DNA of 64,000 bases from Georgenia faecalis (GTDB lineage: Bacteria; Actinomycetota; Actinomycetes; Actinomycetales; Actinomycetaceae): contig NZ_CP033325.1 in assembly GCF_003710105.1 (NCBI RefSeq), positions 186,001-250,000 on the forward strand, read 5' to 3'. Positions within the stretch are counted from its first letter, which is position 1. Every line of letters starts with the position of its first letter. Below the pieces are notes generated by a model. The model was not told the DNA's origin, did no database searches, and saw only the letters and a program-made list of their open reading frames with translations. Of the stretch, positions 27,554-35,339 are shown one piece after another. The translations under genes were made by a program, and so were the position numbers.

Positions 27554-28663
27554 GTGACGCGGAGCGGTGACGAGGACGGCGGGGCGCGTTCGGGCGCCGG
27601 CGGACGGGCCGGCGGACGGGCCGGCGGACGCGCCGGCGGGCGGCCGCGCGGGGCCGGGACGGCCGGGCGAGGGGCCGCCGTGGCCGTGCGCTCGGGCGAC
27701 GCCGCCGTCGTCGAGCACGTCCGCCGGCTCGCCGCGCTCGCCGGGGTGGAGGTGCTCGTCGTCCCGTCGGGGGCCGTGCCGCCGCCCCACGCGCTCCTCG
27801 TCGACGACGTCGGGGGCGGACGCGGGCCGCGGGACACCGTCGGGCCCGCCGTCGAGGTTGCCGCGGACGGTGCGCACACCGGGCCCGGCGTCCTCCGCCT
27901 GCCGTCGGAGGCCGAGGCCCTGCTGGGCGTGCTCACCGAGGCCGGCGCTCCCGAACGGGCGCGGGTGCTCGGCGTCGTGGGTGCGGTCGGCGGTGCGGGG
28001 GCCTCCGTCCTGGCCGCCGCCCTCGCGCGCCTCGCGGTCGGGGCCGGCGTCCCCACCGCCCTGGCCGACCTCGACCCCGGCGGCGGAGGCGTCGACGTGC
28101 TGCTGGGGATCGAGCACGACCCCGGCCCTCGGTGGGCGGACGTGCTCACCGAGCGGGGCGGGTTCCCGCCGGACCGGCTGACGCTCGCCCTGCCGGCCTG
28201 GCACTCCGTGCGGGTGCTGTCCACGGACGTCCGCGCGGGCGTGGCCCCCGACGACGCCGTCGTGGACGCGGGGCTGCGGGCGTTGGGTCGCGCCGTGGAC
28301 CTCCTCGTCCTCGACCTGCCCCGGCAGGTGCTCGCCCCAGCGTCGGCGCCGCCCTGGCTCGGCCTGTGCTCCGACGTCGTGCTCGTGGCGGGGACCGACC
28401 TCCGTTCGGCGGCCGCCGCGGCCGCGGCCGTCCGCACGCTCGGGCCCAGCGGGGCCGCGCTCCACCTCGTCGCCCGCTCGGGGGGCGGGCTGACCGCCGA
28501 CGACGTCGCCGATGCGGCCGGCGTGGCGCACGTGGTCGCGATGCGTCCTGAGCGCGCGCTCGCCGCCGGCGTCGAGCGGGGGGCTGCTCCCGGGGACCAG
28601 CGCCGCGGGCCGCTTGCCGCCGCGGCGCGGCGCCTCCTGCGGGAGATAGGCCTCCCGGGGTGA
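27554..28663 (+). CDS. Septum-site-determining-like / CpaE-type MinD-family protein (Ssd)
   Basis: About 369 residues. A Gly/Arg-rich repetitive N-terminus (GGRAGGRAGG) leads into a MinD/ParA-like fold: VLGVVGAVGGAGASVLAAAL at the deviant Walker A position, TALADLDPGGGGVDVLLG at switch I and LLVLDLPRQVL at Walker B. The P-loop lysines of active MinD proteins are absent, so ATP hydrolysis is doubtful. The family heads actinobacterial tad loci (Rv3660c in M. tuberculosis) and is thought to position the secretion machine or affect septum formation. GTG at 27554 has AGGGGT about 7 bases upstream; GTG at 27545 is an alternative. The stop overlaps the TadA GTG. Confidence 0.85.
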   Translation: MTRSGDEDGGARSGAGGRAGGRAGGRAGGRPRGAGTAGRGAAVAVRSGDAAVVEHVRRLAALAGVEVLVVPSGAVPPPHALLVDDVGGGRGPRDTVGPAVEVAADGAHTGPGVLRLPSEAEALLGVLTEAGAPERARVLGVVGAVGGAGASVLAAALARLAVGAGVPTALADLDPGGGGVDVLLGIEHDPGPRWADVLTERGGFPPDRLTLALPAWHSVRVLSTDVRAGVAPDDAVVDAGLRALGRAVDLLVLDLPRQVLAPASAPPWLGLCSDVVLVAGTDLRSAAAAAAAVRTLGPSGAALHLVARSGGGLTADDVADAAGVAHVVAMRPERALAAGVERGAAPGDQRRGPLAAAARRLLREIGLPG

Positions 28664-29826
28664 GCGAGCGGAGCGGCGTCGCCGGGGTGCGCGAGGAGCT
28701 GGCCGGGGCTGGTGCGGTCCCTGACGCGCTCGCTGTCAGCCGTGGCGTGCGGGTGGCGGACGGGCCGCTGGGGCTGCAGGCGCTGCTCGCGCTCGAGCGG
28801 TCCACCCGGGCCGAGCTCCTCGGCGCGGGGGAGGTGCTTCAGCCCCTGCTCGAGGACCCCGCGGTCACGGACGTCCTCGTCAACGGCGCGGCCGGGACAT
28901 GGGTGGACCGAGGCGCCGGCCTCGAACGGGTGGACACCGTCGTAGGGACGGAGCGCGAGGTCCGCGCCCTCGCCACCCGCCTCGCTGCGGCCTGCGGTCA
29001 GCGGCTCGACGACGCCTGCCCGGTGGTCGACGGGTCGCTGCCCGACGGCACCCGCCTGCACGCCGTGCTGCCCCCGCTGTCCGCGACCGGGACGCTCATC
29101 AGTCTGCGGACGCTGCGGACCCGGGCGTTCTCCCTCGCCGAGCTCGTCGCCTCCGGGACGGTGGCCCCGCAGGTGGCACCGGTCCTGCGGGCCCTCGTGC
29201 GGTGCCGCGCGAACGTCCTCGTCAGCGGGGCCACGGGCACCGGCAAGACGACGCTGCTCGCCTCGATGCTCTCCCTCGTCGGGCCGGGCGAGCGCATCGT
29301 CTGCATCGAGGAGGCGACCGAGCTCCGGCCCGACCACCCGCACGTCGTCCACCTCCAGGTGCGGCGGGCCAACGTGCAGGACGCCGGGGCGGTCTCGATG
29401 GCGGAGCTGGTGCGCGCCGCCATGCGGATGCGCCCGGACCGCCTCGTCCTGGGGGAGTGCCGTGGAGCCGAGGTGCGCGAGGTCCTCGGCGCCCTCAACA
29501 CCGGCCACGACGGCGGGTGGGCGACCGTCCACGCCAACGCGTCCGCGGACGTCCCGGCCCGGCTGCTCGCGCTCGGCGCGCTCGCGGGCATGTCGGAGCA
29601 GGCGGTGGCGGTGCAGGCGGTCAGCGCCCTCGACGCCGTGCTGCACCTGCGCCGCCGCGCCGGCGCCCGGCGCCTCGTCGAGGTCGCGCTGCTGGCCCGG
29701 CGGGGTGACGAGCTCACGTGCGACCTCGCGCTCACCGTCGGGGCCGACGGCCGGGTCCAGGAGGGCCCGGCGTGGCCGCGCCTCGCCACGCGGCTCGACG
29801 CGGCGCTGGCGGAGGACGCGCGGTGA
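28660..29826 (+). CDS. tadA: Type II/IV secretion ATPase TadA/CpaF
   Basis: 388 residues. This is the hexameric motor for Flp pilus assembly. Motifs are the N-terminal DPAVTDVLVNG, Walker A SGATGTGKTTLL (189-200), the Asp box ERIVCIEEATEL, Walker B-like RLVLGECRGAEV and the His box GHDGGWATVHAN. Length suits the short actinobacterial CpaF group. GTGA overlaps at both ends couple it to the Ssd-like and TadB genes. Equivalent to Rv3659c by position. Confidence 0.95.
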   Translation: MSERSGVAGVREELAGAGAVPDALAVSRGVRVADGPLGLQALLALERSTRAELLGAGEVLQPLLEDPAVTDVLVNGAAGTWVDRGAGLERVDTVVGTEREVRALATRLAAACGQRLDDACPVVDGSLPDGTRLHAVLPPLSATGTLISLRTLRTRAFSLAELVASGTVAPQVAPVLRALVRCRANVLVSGATGTGKTTLLASMLSLVGPGERIVCIEEATELRPDHPHVVHLQVRRANVQDAGAVSMAELVRAAMRMRPDRLVLGECRGAEVREVLGALNTGHDGGWATVHANASADVPARLLALGALAGMSEQAVAVQAVSALDAVLHLRRRAGARRLVEVALLARRGDELTCDLALTVGADGRVQEGPAWPRLATRLDAALAEDAR

Positions 29827-30566
29827 GCGCGCTGACCGCCGCCGTCGGCCTGCTGTGCCTGGCTGTCCTCGTCCGTGCCCCGCTGCGGCGACCACGGATC
29901 GGCGAGGGGCTCCGGGGGCCGCGCGCGGGCGTGCTCGCCCGCGCGGGCACCGCCGACGCGCTGCCTCGCGGGCGGCTCGCACGGCTGCGCCACGCCCTGC
30001 CCCGGCGGCGGCACTCCGCGTTGCCCGACGTCGGGGTCCTCGTGACCGAGGTGGCGACCCGGCTGCGGTCCGGGGCGAGTGTCGACGCGGCGTGGGGCGC
30101 CACGCTCGCCCGCGCGGGCCTCGACCTTGCCGACACGGCCCGCGCGGGGCCGGACGCCGACGGCGTACCCCGGGCGCTGACGGACCTCGCCGCCCGAGCC
30201 GGACCGCGCAGCGACGACCGGGCGGCGGTGGCCGCCGTCGTCGTCGCCTGCCGGCTCAGCCACGAGCTCGGTGCCCCGCTCGCCGACGTCCTCGACCGGT
30301 GCGCGCACGGGATCACCGAGGCCACCGCGGCCGCCGGTGCCCGCCGGGTGGCGCTGGCGGGGCCGGCGAGCACGGCCCGCATCCTCGGGTGGCTGCCCGT
30401 GGTCGGGCTGCTGCTCGGGTCCTCGCTCGGTGCGGACCCCCTCACCACCCTGCGCGACGGGGCGTGGGGGAGCGCCTGCCTCGTCGCGGGCGGGGCGCTG
30501 CTCCTCGTCGGCCGGCGGTGGACCGCGGCCCTCGTCGCCGCCGCGGAGCGGGGCTCCCGGCGGTGA
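29823..30566 (+). CDS. TadB-like type II secretion F-domain membrane protein
   Basis: 247 residues. The hydrophobic N-terminal segment (LTAAVGLLCLAVLV) is followed by a cytoplasmic helical T2SSF domain (LVTEVATRLRSGASVDAAW, ACRLSHELGAPLADVL) and two C-terminal helices (ILGWLPVVGLLLGSSLG, ACLVAGGALLLVG). It is one half of the TadB/TadC platform that TadA drives. Low sequence conservation is normal in this family; the call rests on order and topology. The GTG start overlaps the TadA stop and its own stop overlaps the next GTG. Confidence 0.85.
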   Translation: MSALTAAVGLLCLAVLVRAPLRRPRIGEGLRGPRAGVLARAGTADALPRGRLARLRHALPRRRHSALPDVGVLVTEVATRLRSGASVDAAWGATLARAGLDLADTARAGPDADGVPRALTDLAARAGPRSDDRAAVAAVVVACRLSHELGAPLADVLDRCAHGITEATAAAGARRVALAGPASTARILGWLPVVGLLLGSSLGADPLTTLRDGAWGSACLVAGGALLLVGRRWTAALVAAAERGSRR

Positions 30567-31111
30567 ACGGGCTCGGCGCGCTCGCGCTCCTCGCGGTCCT
30601 CGCCGCGCTGCCCTGGGGGTCCGTCCGCCGACCGGTGACGCCGGCGCCGCCGCGGCGGCGCGCCCTGGTGCCGTCGCCCGTCGACGCTGCCGTGCTCCTC
30701 GACCTCGCGGGGGCGGCCATGGCGGCGGGCGCCTCGGTTCCCGCGGTGCTCCAGGCGCTCGGCCGGGCAGTGGGGGAGGACGACGAGGTGGGGCGCGCGC
30801 TGCGCTCGGCCGGCGTCGCCCTCGTGCTCGGCGCTCCCTGGCCGGACGCGTGGCACTCGAGCCCACCGGTCGCCCAGCACGTCGGCCGTGCGCTCGAGCC
30901 CGCCTGGGTCGACGGCGCCGCCCCGGACACGCTGGTCGCCCGCGCCGCGGAGGGGATCCGGGCCCGGCGCCACCGGCAGGCGCGGGAGGACGCCGCGCGC
31001 CTGGGCGTGCGGCTGGTCCTGCCCCTGGGGCTGTGCTTCCTCCCCGCCTTCGTCCTGCTCGGCATCGTGCCGGTGCTCCTCGCCGCCGGTGGCGCGATCC
31101 TCGCGCCCTGA
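30563..31111 (+). CDS. TadC-like type II secretion F-domain membrane protein
   Basis: 182 residues, short for TadC but usual for actinobacterial loci of this kind (Rv3657c position). It has an N-terminal helix (LGALALLAVLAALPW), the F-domain helix pair including LLDLAGAAMAAGASVPAVL, and a C-terminal pair of helices (LGVRLVLPLGLCFLPAFVLLG, PVLLAAGGAIL). It pairs with TadB to form the inner-membrane platform. It starts in the GTGA overlap with TadB. A 254-base gap follows before the pilin gene. Confidence 0.85.
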   Translation: MNGLGALALLAVLAALPWGSVRRPVTPAPPRRRALVPSPVDAAVLLDLAGAAMAAGASVPAVLQALGRAVGEDDEVGRALRSAGVALVLGAPWPDAWHSSPPVAQHVGRALEPAWVDGAAPDTLVARAAEGIRARRHRQAREDAARLGVRLVLPLGLCFLPAFVLLGIVPVLLAAGGAILAP

Positions 31112-31365
31112 ACGGTCGCGCCCGGGCTTGGGCGGGTGGGGAGGCCCCCGGCCGGTCGCGAGCGGTGCGCGGACCAGTCCAGCCCGGGACTGCGCCGTGC
31201 GGGCCGCCGGGGGTGGCGCGCGGTAGGGCGGCGAGTGCCGCACAGGGCCGGGTGCGGTTGGCCCACCCACAGTTCGCTCCCACCCGCCGTCGCGATGACG
31301 GCGCCCCGGCGCAGGGTGTCCTCGAGCCGGCCGAGACGCGGACGGACGCAACAGAGGAGGTCCCC
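31112..31365 (+). promoter_or_regulatory. 254-bp spacer before the pilin gene
   Basis: There is no ORF with coding character. In tad loci a gap at this place usually carries a separate promoter for the abundant pilin. No clear -35/-10 pair was recognised. The pilin ribosome-binding site AGAGGAGG (31353-31360) is the strongest in the operon, which would raise pilin translation. Confidence 0.35.
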
Positions 31366-31734
31366 ATGAGACGGACGACGATGTGGCAGGCGGCCGCCCC
31401 GACGGTGCCGGACCCGGCGGTGCGCCAGCCGTCGCGGGTCGGCGGGCGAGGGGCGTGGACGCGGTGGCGTCCCCGGCCCCCCGTGCCTGCCGGTGACCGG
31501 TGGCCGGCCGCCGGCCGCGCCGTGCGACGCGCGGTGGCGGGAGCCTGGACCGGGCTCGCGGCGCGGGCGGGCGCGCTCGCCGCCCGGCCGCAGGCGGGCA
31601 TGGCGACGGCGGAGTACGCGATCGCCACGCTCGCGGCGGCGGCCTTCGCGGGCTTGCTCCTCGTCATCCTGCGCAGCGCCGAGGTGCGCGGGATGCTGCT
31701 GGGGATCATCCGGCAGGCGCTGCAGGTCGGGTGA
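31366..31734 (+). CDS. DUF4244 / Flp-type prepilin
   Basis: 122 residues. The first ~70 are Arg/Pro/Trp-rich. Then comes a Flp prepilin-like segment: AGMATAEYAIATLAAAAF followed by GLLLVILRS. A Gly sits just before the mature N-terminus, with Glu at +5 and Tyr at +6, the G|x4-EY processing pattern, and a single hydrophobic helix follows. This is the presumed structural pilin of the locus (Rv3656c position), with a longer leader than usual. The ATG is set by AGAGGAGG 5 bases upstream. The stop overlaps the TadE start. No prepilin peptidase gene is in the window. Confidence 0.85.
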   Translation: MRRTTMWQAAAPTVPDPAVRQPSRVGGRGAWTRWRPRPPVPAGDRWPAAGRAVRRAVAGAWTGLAARAGALAARPQAGMATAEYAIATLAAAAFAGLLLVILRSAEVRGMLLGIIRQALQVG

Positions 31735-32153
31735 GAGCGATGCCGGCGGCAGGGGCGGGGCGGGTGCGGCGCGCGGGCGGGCTCCGGCGCAGCGGCGCAC
31801 GCGAGCGGGGAACCGTCACGGCCGAGCTCGCCCTGGCCCTGCCCGCCGTCGTCCTCGTCCTGGTCGTGGTGCTCACGGCCGGGGCGGCGGCGGTCACCCA
31901 CGTGCGCTGTGCCGACGCTGCCCGCGCCGGGGCGCGGGCGGCGGCGCTCGGCGAGCAGCCTGCCGTGGTCACGCAGGTGGTGCAGGAGCTGGCCGGGCCC
32001 GCCGCCGACGTCGTCGTGGGGGTGGAGGACGGCTGGGTGGTCGTCACGGTGACCCGGCCGGTGGCCGTCGGCCTCGGCTGGGACGGCCTACGGGCGACGG
32101 CCACCGCACGGACCCCGGCCGAACCGGACGGCGCACCAGGGGCGGGGCCGTGA
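31731..32153 (+). CDS. TadE-like minor pilin
   Basis: About 140 residues. After a basic N-terminus the sequence ERGTVTAELALALPAVVLVL gives the TadE pattern: charged segment, conserved Glu, then one long hydrophobic helix. The rest is a small extracellular domain. The GTG at 31731 overlaps the pilin stop; an ATG at 31740 is the alternative. Equivalent to Rv3655c by position. Pseudopilins of this kind are needed for pilus assembly or stability. Confidence 0.85.
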   Translation: MRAMPAAGAGRVRRAGGLRRSGARERGTVTAELALALPAVVLVLVVVLTAGAAAVTHVRCADAARAGARAAALGEQPAVVTQVVQELAGPAADVVVGVEDGWVVVTVTRPVAVGLGWDGLRATATARTPAEPDGAPGAGP

Positions 32154-32518
32154 GCGCCCCGGCGGTAGGGGGCCGCGACCGGGGCAGCGGGACCGTCCTC
32201 GGGCTGGGCGTCATCGCCGTCGCGATCGTGCTGGCGCTCGCTGTTGCCGGCCTCGGGCGCGCCGCGCACGCCCGGGGCGCCGCCCAGACGGCCGCCGACC
32301 TCGGCGCCCTGGCGGCCGGGCAGGCGCTGCACCGCCCGGGTGGGAACGCGGCGGTGGCCTGCGCGGCAGCCGCCACGGTGGTGTCCGCCAACGGCGCGGG
32401 GATGGTGGCGTGCGCCGTCGCCGGGGATGAGGTCGTCGTCCGCGCCGAGGTCCCGCTGTCGGTGCCCGGCCTGCCGGACGGCCTCGCTGCGCGGGCCAGG
32501 GCGCGCGCCGGACCGGCG
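32150..32518 (+). CDS. Second TadE-like protein (Rv3654c type) without its own stop codon
   Basis: It starts in a GTGA overlap with the previous gene: RDRGSGTVLGLGVIAVAIVL then the helix and AHARGAAQTAADLGALAAGQA, the signature of the helicase/secretion-neighbourhood TadE-like family. Homology-like sequence runs to about RARARAGPAG (residue 124), where members normally end. Here no in-frame stop follows and the frame stays open, antisense to the helicase gene, until 35134. Another frame has a stop at 32616-32618. A small insertion or deletion near 32515-32560, real or from sequencing, would restore a short product. Coordinates give only the supported part. Confidence 0.7.
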
Positions 32519-32614
32519 GGTCGGGCCCAGCCAGGCGGGGATCGTGGTGGTGCGCGCGGCCGGGACTGCGCCGCGGGGTGCCGGGAGGGACGGGCCTACG
32601 GACTCCGGGCGGGG

Positions 32615-35050
32615 TTAGCGGGACGCGACCGGGCGGCCCGCCGGCGCGCACCGCAGGAGGAGCGTGAGCACGCGCGCGGCGGCCGCCTTGTCCAGCGGCG
32701 AGTTGCCGTTGCCGCACTTCGGCGACTGCACGCAGCTGGGGCAGCCGTCCGCGCAGCCGCAGGACTCGATCGCCCCGAGGGTCGCCGTCATCCACTCGCG
32801 CGCCGCGCGGTAGCCGCGCTCGGCGAAACCCGCGCCGCCGGGGTACCCGTCGTAGACGAAGACCGTCGCCTCACCGGTGTCCGGGTGGAGGGCGGTCGAG
32901 AGCCCCCCGATGTCCCAGCGGTCGCACGTGGCGAGCAGCGGCAGCAGGCCGATGGACGCGTGCTCGGCCGCGTGCAGCGCGCCGGGGAGGTCGGCGGCAC
33001 CGACTCCGGCGGCCTCGAGGGCGGCCGGGTCGACCGTCCACCACACCGCCGTCGTCTCCAGGGTCCGCTCGGGCGCCTCGAGCGGGTAGGAACCGACGAT
33101 GTCCATGCCGGGGACCCGCCGGCGGTCGTAGCCGGTCACCTGCGAGGTGACCTCCACGGCGCCGAACGACCAGCGGACCCGCTCGCCGGACGGGGACCGC
33201 CAGTCCTCGCTCTCCCGCGGGGCGACGATCCGCACGTGCGAGGAGCTGCGGGCCTTGGTGCGGAAGGCGACGTCCTCCTCGCGGTGGACGAGGGCGACGT
33301 CGTCCTCGAGCGAGTCGACGACGTACGTGCGGCCCTGGTGCAGGTACACGGCCCCGGGGTGGACCGTGGCGTCGGCGCGCGCGGCGTCGACCGTCCCGAG
33401 CACGGTGCCGGTGCCGGTCTCGACGAGCTGGACGGTGCCGCCCGCGCCGCCGCGCAGGTCCGTGAGGTCGGTGGCGCGCTCCGGCCGGGTGAAGTTCCAG
33501 AACCACCCGGCTGGCCGGCGGCGCAGGAGCCCCCGGGTCGCCAGCTCGGTGAGCAGTGCGTCGTCGGACAGGCCGAACCGGCCGAGGTCAGGGTCGGTGA
33601 GGGGGAGCTCGGCGGCGGCCGCGCACAGGTGGGGGGCCAGGACGTAGGGGTTGGTCGGGTCGAACGCGGTCGCCTCCACGCCCTGCCCGAACACGGCCTC
33701 GGGGTGGTGGACGAGGTAGGAGTCGAGCGGGTCGGCGCTGGCGATGAGGACGGCGACGCCCTCCGCGCCGGCTCGGCCCGCGCGCCCCGCCTGCTGCCAC
33801 AGGGAGACGCGGGTGCCCGGCCACCCGGCGATGAGCACGGCGTCGAGGCCGGCGATGTCGACGCCCAGCTCGAGCGCGTTCGTCGTGGCGAGGGCGAGGA
33901 GCTCACCACTGCGTACCGCGGCCTCGAGCGCGCGCCGCTCCTCCGGGAGGTAGCCGCCCCGGTAGGCGGCCACGCGAGCGGCCAGGGCGGGGTCCACGGG
34001 GCTCAGATGGGCGCGGGTCTGCTCGGCGATGACCTCCGCGCCGTACCGCGAGCGGACGAAGACGAGCGTGCGCGCCCCGGCCACGACGAGGTCCGCGAGG
34101 AGGTCCGCCGCCTCGCTCGTCGCGCTGCGGCGCGGCCCGTCCGCCGCGGCGTCCTCCTCCGGGGGCGCGTCCGGCAGGGGTACCCCCTCCCCGGGCCAGG
34201 CGGCGGCCCACCCGGGGGTCAGCGCCGGCTGCCACAGGGCGACCGAGCGCCGCCCCGCGGGAGCGGTGTCCGTGGTGACGGCGTGGACCTGGGCCGGCTC
34301 CACGCCGATGAGGCGCGCGGCCGTCAGCTCGGGTTCCCCCGTCGTCGCCGACGCGGCGATGACCGTGGGGTGGGAGCCGTAGTGCTCGGCCAGGCGCAGG
34401 AGGCGCCGCAGGACGAGCGCGACGTGCGCCCCCAGGACCCCCCGGTAGGCGTGGCACTCGTCGACGACGACGTAGCGCAACCCGCGGAGCAGCCGCTGCC
34501 AGCGCCGGTGGCCGGGCAGCAGCGAGTAGTGGAGGAAGTCCGGGTTGGTGAGCACGACGTGCGCGTGCTCGCGCGCCCAGTCCCGCTCCTCCATGGGGGT
34601 GTCGCCGTCGCACGTCGTCACGCGGACGTCGCGGACCTCGGCCGCCGCGAGGAGCCGCTCGAGCCCGGCGAGCTGGTCGGCGGCCAGGGCCTTGGTGGGG
34701 GAGAGGTAGAGCGTGCCCGGCCGTCGCCCGAGGCTCGCGGCCCCCCGGGCCTGGGTGGCCGTGCGGATGCCGCTGAGGACGGGCAGCCACGCTGCGAGCG
34801 ACTTGCCCGACCCCGTCGACGTGGCGATGACGGTGTGGGTCCCGCGCCAGGCCGCCTCGGCGGCCTCCACCTGGTGAGCCCAGGGGGCGTCGACCCCCAT
34901 CCGCCGGTAGCCGGCGACGACGCCCTCGTCCGCCCACTCGGGCCACGGGACCGTCACCCCGGGGCGGGGCGGGATCTGCTCGAGGTGGACGAGGCGACCG
35001 TCGTGCTCACCGAGGCGGCGCAGCAGCGCCAGGACGTCAGGGGTGGGCAC
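32615..35050 (-). CDS. DEAD/DEAH helicase with DUF1998 and C-terminal cysteine cluster (MrfA/YprA-like)
   Basis: 811 residues. RecA domain 1 has Walker A TSTGSGKS (77-84), LYLSPTKALAADQ, VVVDECHAYRG (DECH 197-200) and SATTGEP. Domain 2 has TLVFVRSRYGAE, LATTNALELGVDI and QQAGRAGRAG. The C-terminal DUF1998 region ends in the zinc-binding set CGCADGCPSCVQSPKCGNGN. This family unwinds DNA 3' to 5'; MrfA works in mitomycin-type damage repair. In actinobacteria it is a constant neighbour of tad genes (Rv3649). The GTG at 35050 begins the conserved part; upstream codons to 35197 look random. It is convergent with, and overlapped by, the open TadE-like frame. Confidence 0.93.
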   Translation of the reverse strand: MPTPDVLALLRRLGEHDGRLVHLEQIPPRPGVTVPWPEWADEGVVAGYRRMGVDAPWAHQVEAAEAAWRGTHTVIATSTGSGKSLAAWLPVLSGIRTATQARGAASLGRRPGTLYLSPTKALAADQLAGLERLLAAAEVRDVRVTTCDGDTPMEERDWAREHAHVVLTNPDFLHYSLLPGHRRWQRLLRGLRYVVVDECHAYRGVLGAHVALVLRRLLRLAEHYGSHPTVIAASATTGEPELTAARLIGVEPAQVHAVTTDTAPAGRRSVALWQPALTPGWAAAWPGEGVPLPDAPPEEDAAADGPRRSATSEAADLLADLVVAGARTLVFVRSRYGAEVIAEQTRAHLSPVDPALAARVAAYRGGYLPEERRALEAAVRSGELLALATTNALELGVDIAGLDAVLIAGWPGTRVSLWQQAGRAGRAGAEGVAVLIASADPLDSYLVHHPEAVFGQGVEATAFDPTNPYVLAPHLCAAAAELPLTDPDLGRFGLSDDALLTELATRGLLRRRPAGWFWNFTRPERATDLTDLRGGAGGTVQLVETGTGTVLGTVDAARADATVHPGAVYLHQGRTYVVDSLEDDVALVHREEDVAFRTKARSSSHVRIVAPRESEDWRSPSGERVRWSFGAVEVTSQVTGYDRRRVPGMDIVGSYPLEAPERTLETTAVWWTVDPAALEAAGVGAADLPGALHAAEHASIGLLPLLATCDRWDIGGLSTALHPDTGEATVFVYDGYPGGAGFAERGYRAAREWMTATLGAIESCGCADGCPSCVQSPKCGNGNSPLDKAAAARVLTLLLRCAPAGRPVASR

Positions 35051-35339
35051 CCCACCATCATCGCCGATGGGCGCGTCGGTGGGGGCGGGGCCGGGCGTGC
35101 GCCGGCCGGTACCACGAGGCGGCCGGGGGCGTGAGCGGTTTCGGGTGCCCCGGCCCCGCGTCGCGCGACCCGACCATTTGGCTACACCTGCGACCAAGGG
35201 CGCACGAGATGTGACTCAGGCCACGTTCCCATGCGTAGACTCCGGCAACGACTCCGGGTGGCGCGTGCACGCCCCGCCCGTCCACGACCGGGCACCGACG
35301 CCTGACGACGTCGGTGCGCCGCGCTGCCGAGGAGGCCGG
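35051..35339 (+). promoter_or_regulatory. 289-bp divergent leader between helicase and H+-PPase genes
   Basis: No gene was recognised. A possible -10 box TAGACT at 35236-35241 lies about 100 bases before the H+-PPase start; a matching -35 is poor (TGTGAC at 20-base spacing). The ribosome-binding site GAGGAGG stands 4 bases before the ATG at 35340. Helicase transcription must also begin here. Confidence 0.35.

Noticed and set aside
35043-35339. N-terminal extension of the H+-PPase
   Set aside because: The extra 99 residues are Arg/Pro-rich without membrane helices, and a strong ribosome-binding site stands before the ATG at 35340.
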